Assembly: GCA_016704485.1 (NCBI GenBank)
Contig: JADJAA010000001.1
Coordinates: 1,674,001 to 1,738,000, forward strand
Direction of reading: 5' to 3'
From: Flavobacteriales bacterium
GTDB lineage: Bacteria; Bacteroidota; Bacteroidia; Flavobacteriales_F; PHOS-HE28
Length of the DNA: 64,000 nt
Shown: positions 18,234 to 28,800 of the stretch, in pieces
How the letters are laid out: each line of letters opens with the position of its first letter
Position numbering within the stretch: position 1 is the stretch's first letter
Position numbers and translations under genes: made by a program
Notes under the pieces: model-generated
What the model was told of the DNA's origin: nothing
Seen by the model: only the letters and a program-made list of their open reading frames with translations
The model's database searches: none

Positions 18234-19697
18234 TCAACGCTCCAATACCAATCTGCTCACCAAACGCTGATCTCCTAGAGTGCAAACAATCAGGTACAGC
18301 CCGACATCGTGGCCGGATAGATCCACCGTAACTGTATTCTCAGGTCCACCATTCAGAATGCCCGCCTTTTGGACCGGACGACCGATAATGTCCGTTATCA
18401 CTAGGTCTTGGATCCAAGGCAAACCCTGAGGCATCCTTATTGTGAAGATGCCATCAGTCGGGTTCGGGAACACCGTCAATAGTTCGTTCCCGATGGGATC
18501 TTCGTGCAGGCCGGTGCTGATGTCCACTTCCCAATTGAAAAGAACCACGCCACCATATTTCGAATCGTACGGCTGTAAGGGTAGTCCATGATTATTGATG
18601 AAATTTCCCACTACAAGATCACCGAACAGATCGACACCCCAGGTTGCTGCACTATCATTGGGTAGGATGTGCCCGCCTTTCAGGACCGGCTCATCAGGAT
18701 CTGTGATGTCATAGACCATGATCTCGCTATCTGCACCGCTTACGAATAGGAGGCTGTCTCCCAGAGCTGTGAGCATCTCATTGTCGTGGCCATCGCTACC
18801 GAACCAGTTGAAGCCGGAGCAATTCCATGGGTTCAACCAATTCACCTGGGTCATGTTCCCCGGGTCGCTGATGTCCACGATCTCCAATCCGCAATAATCG
18901 ATCGTTGCATAGAGACGATCGTTAAGAACCAGCACATTGTTGTACGCCGGATTAGTAAAGATCGGGTGCGAAGGATTCACGTAACGACCGACCTCTGTTA
19001 GCGCTCCAGGATCCGAAATGTCTATGGCCCGCAGAGCTCCCGCATCAAATGCCAAATAGAGCATATCGCCGGTTATGGCCATGCCGCGTGCATTTGCGGG
19101 GTAATTCACAATGTCCGGCCACGTAGGGTCCGGCGGAAGAAAAGAAGAGCGGAAAGCGATGTTCTCGGGGTCGATCACGTCGAGGACCACGATGCCTTCT
19201 TCCATGGCACCGAGATAAGCGAATCCCTCATGGACCTTCACTATTGCGCTTCCGTGCGTAAATGGTGCATGTGTGTAGGTGTCAAGCAGCAACGGATCTG
19301 CCGGATCGCTTATATCCAAGATCGCTAAACCGGGGTTCTGTCCATTACCCGCGAGGTCCCCAACTGCCAAATAGAGGAGATTACCATACTGTTCCAAGTT
19401 CATCACCTTGAGACCACCGAACACACTTGGATACATTCTGCTCGCGACTTGAGGTGATCCCGGTTCTGAGATGTCAAGAACCATCAATCCGGAATCGCTA
19501 CATGCCATGTAGATGTACGGTCTGCCGAGCCGATCGATCCGACTGCTCAACGTTGGCGCAGAAAAACTATCCGGGAAGGAAACGTAGCCATGCTGGTATC
19601 TTCCGACCTCCGTCAGCGTAACCGAATCGATGGATTGGGCCGTTGAGATCGAGGGAATGATCAAGACAAGAAGTGCAAGCTGTTGGATCTTTTGCAT
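18234..19697 (-). CDS. LVIVD-repeat secreted protein with T9SS sorting domain
   Basis: A 487-residue protein. The signal peptide ends near STAQ (residue 20). About six LVIVD-type repeats follow (LMVLDISEPGSP, LAILDISDPADP, IVVLDVIDPENI, LRAIDISDPGAL, LEIVDISDPGNM, IMVYDITDPDEP), which would form a beta-propeller-like fold. The C-terminus looks like a type A sorting domain (VFPNPTDGIFTIRM ... LYLIVCTLGDQRLVSRLVLER). It is secreted through T9SS and probably stays at the cell surface. The function of LVIVD proteins is not established. It is a monocistronic minus-strand gene. Confidence 0.85.
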   Translation of the reverse strand: MQKIQQLALLVLIIPSISTAQSIDSVTLTEVGRYQHGYVSFPDSFSAPTLSSRIDRLGRPYIYMACSDSGLMVLDISEPGSPQVASRMYPSVFGGLKVMNLEQYGNLLYLAVGDLAGNGQNPGLAILDISDPADPLLLDTYTHAPFTHGSAIVKVHEGFAYLGAMEEGIVVLDVIDPENIAFRSSFLPPDPTWPDIVNYPANARGMAITGDMLYLAFDAGALRAIDISDPGALTEVGRYVNPSHPIFTNPAYNNVLVLNDRLYATIDYCGLEIVDISDPGNMTQVNWLNPWNCSGFNWFGSDGHDNEMLTALGDSLLFVSGADSEIMVYDITDPDEPVLKGGHILPNDSAATWGVDLFGDLVVGNFINNHGLPLQPYDSKYGGVVLFNWEVDISTGLHEDPIGNELLTVFPNPTDGIFTIRMPQGLPWIQDLVITDIIGRPVQKAGILNGGPENTVTVDLSGHDVGLYLIVCTLGDQRLVSRLVLER

Positions 19698-19832
19698 GTG
19701 ATCGGCTTTCCCGGCAAGTTAATGATCGTTCATAACGCTATCAAGAAGTGATCCCCAACCGGGTCCTGATCGATGAGTGGTTTGTTCGTCGCTGGCAGTC
19801 TGGGCGCGAACAACATCCAACCTACAACAACC

Positions 19833-21458
19833 TCACTCCAATACCACCGGCATGTCCTTCGGGTGCTTCACCGTATAAACGAACCCGAGCTTCTTCGTTT
19901 CCTTTGGAGCGACCGTAATGTTCCAAGTAAGCTTGCCCGTGTTCTTGTTCACGGTAGCACCGCCTTCGTCTTCCAATTTTACTTCGATCTCGCTTTGAGG
20001 ACTTAACGGGTATTGATCATGAACTTCGAGATCCACCGGGGTGTTCTTGGTGTTGCGCACAGAAATATCCCAGCCGATACTTACTGTTCGCTTTCCACCG
20101 ATCACCGCTTTTTCATTGGTGGTCTTGCGCCGAACGCGCTCAACTGATACACCCTTATCACGGCCCAACGAGATCTCCAACGTGTCCTTTGGTATGTCGA
20201 GTTCCAAATAACTCTGGCCTACGAACGTGCCTTCGAAGAACACATTCGCTTCGCCGGGCAAGAGGTTCAGGTCTTCCCAACCGGTGGTGCGTGCATAGAG
20301 GAAAGCATCCTTGTCGCGCTTTGGTGTGGTGTAGTGCTTGTAGGTTGCAGGAATTGTTTGGCTGCTTACGCCGATCATATGCGGAGCGCCATCGCTTGGG
20401 ACACTGAATGGTGTTTGGATCACGAACTCGATCGTTGTGGTTCGGCTTTCGACCGTGTTCCAGTTCACCACGGAAGCGTCCTGGTCCTCCATCAGTTTGT
20501 ACTCACTACCGGAGGCTAGGGTGCTGGCGGCATCCATCATCGGTTGCTGTCTAGGAGCTTTGCTGATCGTCTCGGTGCGCATGATCTGCGGCAAGTACAA
20601 GGTCCATGGAGTAAGTGTAGGCATGATGCCTCCCAGAGTTGGGTTTCCGCTACTCAAGCTCAGATCCACCTTATCCCAATCCTCACCGGTATTGTTCGTC
20701 ACTTGCGCTTTCATCAGCAGTTCTATGGGCTGGCCAACACCGATTGCACGCAGATCATATGCTGGTGTCCAGGCTGCGCTGCCCACGAAATAGCTCAGAA
20801 CGAAACTCGCATTCACTTCAGCGGTGCTGCTGATCTCAACTACGACTTCACTTGTAGGACGCGGCGCTTGGCTTTGTAATTGTTGTACTTGCTGTCGCAA
20901 TTTATTCGCTTCTTCTTCAATTTTCGTAAGCTTTTCCTGCTGCTCAAGCCAACCGGCTTTCATCGCTTTCATGCGTTCCCGTTGATAGTCCACCACACCT
21001 TGCAATTGCGCAGCGGATATACCGTTCGTTTGGCCACCTACGGCCCAATTCTGCTGCAGTAGTTTCTCTTCGTTCTCCCAAACTTGTTGTAGTCCTTTTT
21101 CGATGTTGAAGTCGTGCTCCAGTTTTTTGATACGAGTCTGCAAGTCCTCTATTTCCGGCTTCTTTGGACTTTCCGTCAAGTAATTGATGCGGTGGTTCAC
21201 ACTCAATATGCTGTATCCACCTTTGCCTGTTACTTGTATGCTCTGCGGATCGATGCCTTGTGCCAACCCGGTAAATACAAATGTGCTTGTTCCGGATGGC
21301 ACCTTCGCACTGGCTTTGCGTGAAACCTGAGCTCCGCTCAGGAAAACTTTTGCTTCAGAGACCTTGCTGGTTACTGGTGTTTCGTCTACCGCGTAAAGTG
21401 ATGGTAAAAGGGTCAGCGCAATAAGCGCAATGAAGGAACGGGTCATTCGAGGGGTCAT
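19833..21458 (-). CDS. DUF4139 (mucoidy inhibitor A-like) protein
   Basis: A 541-residue protein. A signal-peptide-like N-terminus (SFIALIALTLLPSLYA) is followed by a DUF4140-type domain at about 30-125 (VTSKVSEAKVFLSGAQVSRKA). A coiled-coil segment lies at about 140-200 (EKLTKIEEEANKLRQQVQQLQSQ). The DUF4139 domain runs from about 205 to the end (FVLSYFVGSAAWTPAYDLRA ... WDISVRNTKNTPVDLEVHDQYPLSPQSEI). Members occur widely in bacteria and eukaryotes, and their biochemical role is unknown. A second possible start lies four codons downstream (Met5). It is not in an operon with its neighbours. Confidence 0.85.
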   Translation of the reverse strand: MTPRMTRSFIALIALTLLPSLYAVDETPVTSKVSEAKVFLSGAQVSRKASAKVPSGTSTFVFTGLAQGIDPQSIQVTGKGGYSILSVNHRINYLTESPKKPEIEDLQTRIKKLEHDFNIEKGLQQVWENEEKLLQQNWAVGGQTNGISAAQLQGVVDYQRERMKAMKAGWLEQQEKLTKIEEEANKLRQQVQQLQSQAPRPTSEVVVEISSTAEVNASFVLSYFVGSAAWTPAYDLRAIGVGQPIELLMKAQVTNNTGEDWDKVDLSLSSGNPTLGGIMPTLTPWTLYLPQIMRTETISKAPRQQPMMDAASTLASGSEYKLMEDQDASVVNWNTVESRTTTIEFVIQTPFSVPSDGAPHMIGVSSQTIPATYKHYTTPKRDKDAFLYARTTGWEDLNLLPGEANVFFEGTFVGQSYLELDIPKDTLEISLGRDKGVSVERVRRKTTNEKAVIGGKRTVSIGWDISVRNTKNTPVDLEVHDQYPLSPQSEIEVKLEDEGGATVNKNTGKLTWNITVAPKETKKLGFVYTVKHPKDMPVVLE

Positions 21459-21825
21459 TTCGTAAGCTTATGATTCTACTTATTCCAGTACCCATCTGAA
21501 GCAAAAAGGTTCATCGGTAAGTGGAATAAACTGCGAAGTGCAAAGTACAGGCCACGATCACAAAAGTCGAACGCCCCAAGCTATATGGGGCGTTCGTGGC
21601 GGGAGAGAATGGACCAGTAACCTTTCCTTCAACCGCTTTTTCTTTTAGAAATGTTCAGTAGCTGTTATCGGCTACGTAGTTGGTGTTCTTACCTTCCATG
21701 CGTACAAATCAACGGTGATCATTTTCCGCTCACAATACCCATAAGTGGGTATTTCTGCAATCGTTTGAAATTCTGTTGGTGACCATTCCTGGATCTGTTC
21801 GTTGGGTTCTACTATAGATGAACAT
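21459..21825. other. 367-nt intergenic region with two hairpins
   Basis: No coding potential is seen. It holds two perfect hairpins: 21568-21596 (11-bp stem CGAACGCCCCA/TGGGGCGTTCG) and 21734-21753 (8-bp stem AATACCCA/TGGGTATT, TAAG loop). Both are downstream of the minus-strand gene that stops at 21826 and upstream of the DUF4139 start, so they are candidate terminators or mRNA 3' structures for the former. The promoter of the DUF4139 gene should also lie here, but I cannot assign it. Confidence 0.5.
21568..21596 (-). terminator. Strong hairpin, possible terminator
   Basis: An 11-bp perfect stem with a 7-nt loop (AGCTATA). It lies 230 nt past the stop of the repeat protein gene on the minus strand. 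No T run follows, so the role is uncertain. Confidence 0.45.
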
Positions 21826-24800
21826 TTATTCTCGAATGAACCGAACAATGGCTCCCTCGTTGGTGCGTATCACGTACATGCCAGGTGCGAGGTCATGGAT
21901 GTTTACCACCATTGTGCGTTGGAACGAGTTGACCTGCTTGCCTGTGGCGTCCATGATCTGGCCAGAGGTATTCTCGCTCAGGAAAAGCGTGTTTCCATGC
22001 GCGGGGTTCGGCCACACCCGTAGTGTACTGGACTCGTTCGCTTCGGCAATTCCTAAAATTATACCAGAACACAGGCAATTAGTACCTATCTCATCATTCT
22101 CCGTATCCGGGTTACCATCATCGCACGGAGTTCCGGGTTCCGGGCCACCTGCACACACATCCGCACCGTTGCATGTGCCGTCGCTGTCGTCGTCAAAGCA
22201 ATCGAATGTATAGCTTGTGCCACAAGGTGCATTGAGAGCTTGCAGGTAATAGGTTCCCGCGGCCAAGGAAGCCGAGGTCCACGTGTCACTGGCCGGTACT
22301 GACCCATTACCCACCGCAAATTCGTGCGTATTCAGTAAGGCAACGCTACCACTGAATAACCTCACGTCGTAGGTGCCGCTGGCATTAGCGTTCTCTGCAC
22401 GGCTATTGATGGTAATGGTTGTGACGGCGTTGAGGATCACTTTATAGTAATCCGTGTTGTCGTCGTAATTGAAATTCAAGCGGCCTTCCACAGCGCCCAT
22501 GTTCAGGTCGATCACACTCGTATTGGCGGAATTCCAAGCATCGTTATCCTCCATATCATCAGCGAATACCGGTGGGGAGACATCATAGCTATAGCGGTAG
22601 GATGTTCCGCAAGCATCGCTGGTGAACTGTAGGAAATAGCGTTGTTCATTCCCCCGGCACGTCATACTGATATCCGTGCTGAACGGTGCGGAGATTGCAC
22701 CGATCTTTACGCGCCATGTTTTCTGGAGCGCTACGCTGGAGTTGTACAGTCTCATGGTAAGGCTATCATCCGGTGTAGCGCTTACGTGTTCTGCTTCCAC
22801 ATGTATGTTCAGAATCCCGTCATCATCGAGATCAAGGATGAAGTAGTCGCTGTTGTCATCATAGTTGAAATTAAGTCGCCCATTTTGAACCGTGTTCACA
22901 GCAATCGTATCCGTATTAGCGGAATTCCAAGCATCATTCTCTTCCGTATCATCCTCAAAGACCGGTGGAGTGACATCGTAGCTGAAGCGGTAGGATGTTT
23001 CACAAGCATCGCTGGCGAATTGTAGGAAGTAGCGTTCTTCGTTCCCGCGGCAGGTCATGTTGATGTCCGAACTGAATGGCGTTGAGTTGGCACCGACCTT
23101 AACGCGCCAGGTCTTCTGGAGGGCCACGCTGGAACTGTAGAGTCTTATCGTAAGGCTATCATTTTGTGAAGCGCTTACCTGTTCTGCTTCCACATGAATG
23201 TTCAGAATCCCGTCATCATCGAGATCAAGGATGAAGTAGTCACTGTTGTCATCATAGTTGAACTTCAGTCGCCCATCCATCTCCGTGTTAACCGCAACGG
23301 TATCGGTATTAACCGAATTCCAACCATCGTTTTCTTCCAGATCGTCCGCGAAAACCGGTAGGGTAACATCATAGCTGAAACGGTAGGATGTTCCACATGC
23401 ATCGCTAGCGAATTGTAGGAAGTAACGTTGTTCATTCCCTCTGCAGTTTATACTTGTGGATGTATTGGAAGGTGTAGAGTTGGCACCGACCTTAACGCGC
23501 CATGTTTCCTGAAGCGCAACGCTGGAACTATAAAGTCTTATGGTCAGGCTATCATTTGTTGAAGAACCGACCTGTTCAGCATCCACGTACACGTTCAGTA
23601 CACCATCGTCATTCAGTTCAAGAATGAAGTAGTCACTGTTGTCATCATAGTTGAAATTCAGCCGCCCTTCTGCATCCGTGTTAACAGCTACCGTATCCGT
23701 GTTAGCGTAATTCCATGCATCATTCTCTTCCAGATCATCGGCGAATACGGGTGGAGAAACGTCGTAACTGAAACGGTATGATGTTCCGCAAGCATCGCTC
23801 GCGAACTGCAGGAAGTAACGTTCTTCATTCCCCCGACAGTTCATACTGATATCCGAACTGAAGGGTGTGGAATTGGCTCCGATCCTAACTCTCCATGTCC
23901 GCTGGAGCGCCATGCTGGTATTGTAAAGTCTTACAGTAAGGCTGTCATTTGGTGAGTTACTTACTTGTTCAGCTTCCACATGTATGTTCAGCACACCGTC
24001 GTCATCCAGTTCAAGTATGAAGTAGTCGCTGTTGTCATCATAGTTGAAATTGATCCGCCCTTCTGCATCCGTGTTAACAGCTACCGTATCCGTGTTAGCG
24101 TAATTCCATGCATCATTCTCTTCCAGATCATCGGCGAATACGGGTGGAGAAACGTCGTAACTGAAACGGTATGATGTTCCGCAAGCATCGCTCGCGAACT
24201 GCAGGAAATAACGTTCTTCAATCCCCCGACAGTTCATACTGATATCCGAACTGACCGGTGTGGAATTGGCTCCGATCTTAACTCTCCATGTCCGCTGGAG
24301 CGCCACGCTGGTACTGTAAAGTCTTACAGTAAGACTGTCATTTGATGTGTTACTTACTTGTTCAGCTTCCACATTGATATTCAGCACCCCGTCGTCATCG
24401 AGTTCAAGAATGAAGTAGTCGCTGTTGTCATCATTCTGGCTGAAATTGATACGACCATCAGCATTGGTTGAAACAGGTACCGTATCCGTATTGGCTGAGT
24501 TCCATGCCGAATTCGACTCCATGTCCGCACCGAATAGGGGTTGCGCTAGCGCGTAGTCGAACGTATAGTTCAAACAACCTGCTGCCGGAGCATTGATGTA
24601 CAAATAGTATACACCTGTTCCGCGACACGAAATACTAATGTTGTCTTGTACTGAGGCGCCGTTCACACCGTTGTTGACCGTGAATGTTTGAATAAGACCT
24701 ACGCTATTGTTGTGCAATGACATAGTTACGGTCGGTGTTGTACCGCTGTTGCTCATGGTAGTGTTGATCTGTAAGCGACCAACATTCGTTAGCGTAAGCT

Positions 24801-24981
24801 CGAATACGTCCACGGAAGAATTCGTTGGACCACACGTGCCGATTGAACCACTCATGGTGCTGCCCAGCGGTACCGGGTTGTTCTGGTTCCAGCCATCGTT
24901 CGGCTCGGCTTCCATGAGTTGGGCCAAACCCAAGAATGGTAAGGTTAGCGCACAGGCCATGAGGAGTAGTTGCTTTTTCAT
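21826..24981 (-). CDS. PPC-like repeat protein with T9SS sorting domain
   Basis: A 1051-residue secreted protein. The signal peptide MKKQLLLMACALTLPFLGLAQ (start ATG 24981) is preferred over an in-frame ATG at 25041, which would place 20 residues before it. A divergent first unit is followed by six bacterial pre-peptidase (PPC)-like units of about 130 residues. Each has an EENDAWNSANTDTV opening, a YDDNSDYFILELDDDGVLNI strand and an ERYFLQFASDACGTSYRFSYDV end with paired Cys. A short thrombospondin-3-like Asp/Cys stretch (DDDSDGTCNGADVC) then precedes a C-terminal sorting domain. No protease domain is present, so it is a stalk or adhesin-like molecule. The Asp-rich units may bind calcium. Several repeats are nearly identical in DNA. 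Confidence 0.85.
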   Translation of the reverse strand: MKKQLLLMACALTLPFLGLAQLMEAEPNDGWNQNNPVPLGSTMSGSIGTCGPTNSSVDVFELTLTNVGRLQINTTMSNSGTTPTVTMSLHNNSVGLIQTFTVNNGVNGASVQDNISISCRGTGVYYLYINAPAAGCLNYTFDYALAQPLFGADMESNSAWNSANTDTVPVSTNADGRINFSQNDDNSDYFILELDDDGVLNINVEAEQVSNTSNDSLTVRLYSTSVALQRTWRVKIGANSTPVSSDISMNCRGIEERYFLQFASDACGTSYRFSYDVSPPVFADDLEENDAWNYANTDTVAVNTDAEGRINFNYDDNSDYFILELDDDGVLNIHVEAEQVSNSPNDSLTVRLYNTSMALQRTWRVRIGANSTPFSSDISMNCRGNEERYFLQFASDACGTSYRFSYDVSPPVFADDLEENDAWNYANTDTVAVNTDAEGRLNFNYDDNSDYFILELNDDGVLNVYVDAEQVGSSTNDSLTIRLYSSSVALQETWRVKVGANSTPSNTSTSINCRGNEQRYFLQFASDACGTSYRFSYDVTLPVFADDLEENDGWNSVNTDTVAVNTEMDGRLKFNYDDNSDYFILDLDDDGILNIHVEAEQVSASQNDSLTIRLYSSSVALQKTWRVKVGANSTPFSSDINMTCRGNEERYFLQFASDACETSYRFSYDVTPPVFEDDTEENDAWNSANTDTIAVNTVQNGRLNFNYDDNSDYFILDLDDDGILNIHVEAEHVSATPDDSLTMRLYNSSVALQKTWRVKIGAISAPFSTDISMTCRGNEQRYFLQFTSDACGTSYRYSYDVSPPVFADDMEDNDAWNSANTSVIDLNMGAVEGRLNFNYDDNTDYYKVILNAVTTITINSRAENANASGTYDVRLFSGSVALLNTHEFAVGNGSVPASDTWTSASLAAGTYYLQALNAPCGTSYTFDCFDDDSDGTCNGADVCAGGPEPGTPCDDGNPDTENDEIGTNCLCSGIILGIAEANESSTLRVWPNPAHGNTLFLSENTSGQIMDATGKQVNSFQRTMVVNIHDLAPGMYVIRTNEGAIVRFIRE
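22450..24460. repeat. Intragenic tandem repeat, period about 390 bp
   Basis: The PPC-like units are repeated at DNA level with a period near 390 bp; for example, the same 10-mer context gtcgtaactg recurs at 23761 and 24154, 393 bp apart. The two units around 23650-24040 and 24040-24430 differ by only a handful of bases, pointing to recent duplication or gene conversion inside the gene. Confidence 0.7.
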
Positions 24982-25165
24982 GTGGTCAGATCGAATGAAT
25001 GCCCCAAAGTTCCTGAGATATTCGTCGGTTATCAATCCCACAATCGGGGGGGCAAATGCTCAAAGGAATTAGGCCGATAACGGTTCAACCCCAAATGATG
25101 GATAGGTCATTGGTAGAAGGGAGAACCTGAGCAAGTCTCCGGGAACAGAAGGCGAAAGGCACGTG

Positions 25166-25819
25166 TTATCTCAACAACCCACCACGAATGGTCTTCGCTA
25201 CCGCTTCAGTGTTGTTATGTACATGCAGTTTTTCATAGATATGCTTGATATGACTGCGAACGGTTTCGAAACTAATGCCGAGTTGTTCGGCGATCATCTT
25301 ATAGCTAAGACCATCGACCATGCACTGAAGGACGTCCTTTTCCCGCCGGCTCAGCCCAGGATCCACCTCGTCATTAGTGGATGGTGCTGTAGGTAACCGC
25401 TGAAAATGCATCATCACCTTGCGCGCAATGCTCGGCGTCATGGGTGCGCCACCGCTATACACTTCTGTGATCGCGGAAAGTAGTGCATCGGGTTCATCGT
25501 TCTTCAATAGATATCCCATTGCTCCGGCACGCAACGACTCGTATACGCGATCCTCATCAGCGAATACCGTAAGCATGATCACCGGAAGGGAGGGGTACTT
25601 TGCACGGATCATTCGGACCGCTTCGATCCCATTGACCACCGGCATGTCGATATCCATCAGCACCACATCAGGCTTACATGATGCGATACTGTCAATAACG
25701 TGCTCCGCGTTGGGGAAACACCCACAAAGGCCAATACCTTGGGTGGTGCTCAACAAGAAACCCATCGAATCGCGGATCGCTTTGCTATCGTCGAAGAGTG
25801 CTACGTGGATGGTACCCAT
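25166..25819 (-). CDS. NarL/LuxR-type response regulator
   Basis: A 217-residue response regulator. The receiver domain at about 2-120 has a DD pair after the first strand (ALFDDS), phosphoacceptor Asp in DVVLMDIDMP, and Lys in GYLLKND. The LuxR-type helix-turn-helix at about 150-213 reads LSRREKDVLQCMVDGLSYKMIAEQLGIS and VRSHIKHIYEKL. The start at 25819 (MGTIHVALFDD) is preferred; an in-frame upstream start at 25903 would overlap the kinase gene and add unrelated residues. It lies 37 nt downstream of the propeller histidine kinase gene, its likely partner. Confidence 0.92.
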   Translation of the reverse strand: MGTIHVALFDDSKAIRDSMGFLLSTTQGIGLCGCFPNAEHVIDSIASCKPDVVLMDIDMPVVNGIEAVRMIRAKYPSLPVIMLTVFADEDRVYESLRAGAMGYLLKNDEPDALLSAITEVYSGGAPMTPSIARKVMMHFQRLPTAPSTNDEVDPGLSRREKDVLQCMVDGLSYKMIAEQLGISFETVRSHIKHIYEKLHVHNNTEAVAKTIRGGLLR

Positions 25820-25856
25820 GGTATGAACAACAAATCTACCTGATCGTGCACGATCG

Positions 25857-28800
25857 TCAATCCCCAGAACGGGGGAGCGTGGCGTTGATCGGCACAATGG
25901 CAATTACAGCAGTTCCGTTCCCCGGCGAGCTTTCTATGTGGACCTGACCTCCCATTGCTTTTGCACGTGTTTGCATGCCCGGTAATCCATTACCGTTGTA
26001 ACTATCAACATTCTCGGGGTCGAAGCCTTTGCCGTTGTCTGAGATCGTAAGCTCGATCTTTCGATCTATGATATTCAAAGAAACATGGATCTGTGTGCAT
26101 GCTGCATATTTCACTGAATTGTACATGGCTTCTTTGAAGATCATGAATAGATTCCGTCGATGATCCGTACCCAATTTGACGTGTTCCAAAGAGCTTGGCG
26201 TGTTCCACTTCAGTTCAATCCCACGGGTGGCGACAAGATCGCTCGCATAGCCCTTCATCCGTTCGATCAATGATCCTGCATCGTCGTTCTTGGGGTCTAC
26301 GCTCCAAACAATATCCGCCATTCTATCGATCATTTCCCGCGAGCTGTTTCCAATACGAGTAGCTACGACCTTCGCCATGGGATCATCGATCTCATCCAGT
26401 TTTCGTTTCAGTGCTTCGCTATAGAAATTGATGCTCCCCAAGGTGCTTCCAACGTCATCATGGAGATCACGCGCTATGTGATCCCGCATGGATTGTAATC
26501 GCATGGTCTGTTGCTGTCTGAAACGACTGATAAGCCACATGACTATGGCACCTAGTATGATCAATGCAACGTAGAACCACCAACTTTGCCAAAACGGTGC
26601 TGGGACCTTCACGGTGAACAAAGTCACCTCCGGTCCAACGCGTCCATAGGCATCTCGCACACGCACCAACAAGGCGTGTTCGCCGACTGGTACACCCGCG
26701 TACCGTATCGGGGTGCGAGCATCTACCACATGAGACTCTTTTTCAACACCTTCCAATCGATACACGAACTCCAACGGGGTTGGGCCCATAGGCCAAAGGG
26801 CACTCACCGTAGCATCGAACGAACTGGCTCGGTATGCGATCTCGACAATACCATCGGGGTTTGGTAGAACCGCTCCCCACGTGTTGTTCACTCCGGTCAA
26901 ATAGGGTAGAGGCAAGTCAGGAAATGCATTGAACGCATTTGGGTCGAATGTGATCAGGCTGTTGTCCACACAGAACGCCATGGTACCATCTTGTAGTTCC
27001 GCTATGCACTTTGTGAGCTGCGTGAAAGTGCCGCCATCGTTGATCGGAACGTGTATCCATTCTAGCGTTGCTGGATCGAAGCAGGACAGGCCATTATTGG
27101 TCGTACACCACACTCTGCCCCTTCCATCCATTGCAAGCCCCAAGAGATCGTTGGATGTATGGGCTGGTGGCGGAAAAAACTTTACGGTGTCATTTGCGAT
27201 GGACGCCAAGCCAGCATCGCGCATCGCGACCCAAACTGTGTCCCGATGAATGAGCAGGTCACTAACATCAGAACTTGGCAATCTTCTATGTTCAGAACGA
27301 GCTGTGCTTGTATATGATACCGTACTATCTGAGGCGGATAATTTAGACTTGGACCAATTTATAACGCCATTGGTATAACTGGACCAATATCTTCCATTCG
27401 TACTCTTCTTCGTACAATTCAACATTCCAATAGGCGGTATTGCTCCCTCTAGGCGACCTCGCCACTCTTTCGCTTCAAAGGTCAAGGGGTCCACCTTGGT
27501 GTTCGACCAACCTAATGCTCCTATTATCAGTTTTGGTCCGTTCGGAAATGTGTCCGAGAAGATCGATCGCACCTGGAACATAAGGTTCGATGAGATCGAC
27601 CTTTTGGCACTGGGGATGATCTTTTCATTCTGTTTGTCGTATCGGAAGAAGCCTGTCTCCGTGCCCAACATGAATTTGTCCGGGAAAGGTTCGAACAGAC
27701 CGGTGAGCTCCAATGGTTGTTCGTCGTAACTGAGCTGAATTTGTCGAACGCTGTCTGCGGTCGGATCCACGAGAAAGAATCCATGCGAAGTGGAGATCCT
27801 GATCGTTCCATCGTGGTCCTGTTGGAGTGCATGGAACGTGAGATCGGAATTGTCCGAGTTATTGCCTCCATAGAGATCTATCAGGTGCATTTGCCAGACA
27901 TGCGGGTTGTAAAGACTTACCCCACCTGCTGTACCCACCCATAGCGTTCCTGATCGGTCGGTCATCATACAACGGACACGATCGTTGATCAGGGTGTTGG
28001 GCGAGCGGCGTTGATGGGCATAACGCTGAACGGGTTTCAGGTCCTTGTCCAACTGGACAATGCCATTGATCTTGGTTCCGGTCAGAATGGTACCATTCTT
28101 CCATTGTACCATGCTGGTCACTTCATCCTTCAATGGTGCATAGTGTTCCGTGCGCTGAACGTCTGCTTGGAAGCTTGTGATCCCGGGTCCCCAACCGCCG
28201 GTATATAGGCGCTGGTCACAATAGAGTGCATTCGTTTTGGTGAATAAACTATCGGGCCCATTACACCGAATACGAAACCGTTCATCCCCTGTAAGTGGAT
28301 CGAGAATGAATGAGTCGCCGCCCGGTAAATTGCCTACCCACATTCGGCCTGTATCGATGATCAGCGTAGAATGATACCAGCCTAAAAGTGAACTCAAGCT
28401 GGATGTGATCGGGTATTTGCGCGAAATGCTGGTGTTCGATCTGGTATTGTACCATATCAAGCCGCCGTCCTGAGAGCAAATCACAAGCATACTATCGTTC
28501 AACGCTGTAATATGATTGAGGCGTACACTAAGTGTACCGGTACTTTGTAATGTATCACCCGGATAACAAGTGAACCCTCCTGTATCACTGTGGAATCTTG
28601 ATAGTCCCTTATCTGAACTAGCAATCCAGATCACGCCCGCACTATCCTGCGCTATCGATGTTATATGCGAGCCACAAGGAGCCCTTCCGGGGCCAGAGAA
28701 CTGTTGCACCTGCTGTCCATCGTACCTGTTCAAGCCGCGTTCCGTTCCGATCCAGATGTATCCCTCGGCATCCTCGAATATGCACGTTACACCGTTATCG

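Noticed and set aside
10166..21596. Shared hairpin ends GAACGC...GGGGCGTTC at 10166-10199 and 21568-21596
   Set aside because: Only nine bases are shared and both are hairpins, so a common origin cannot be claimed from two examples.
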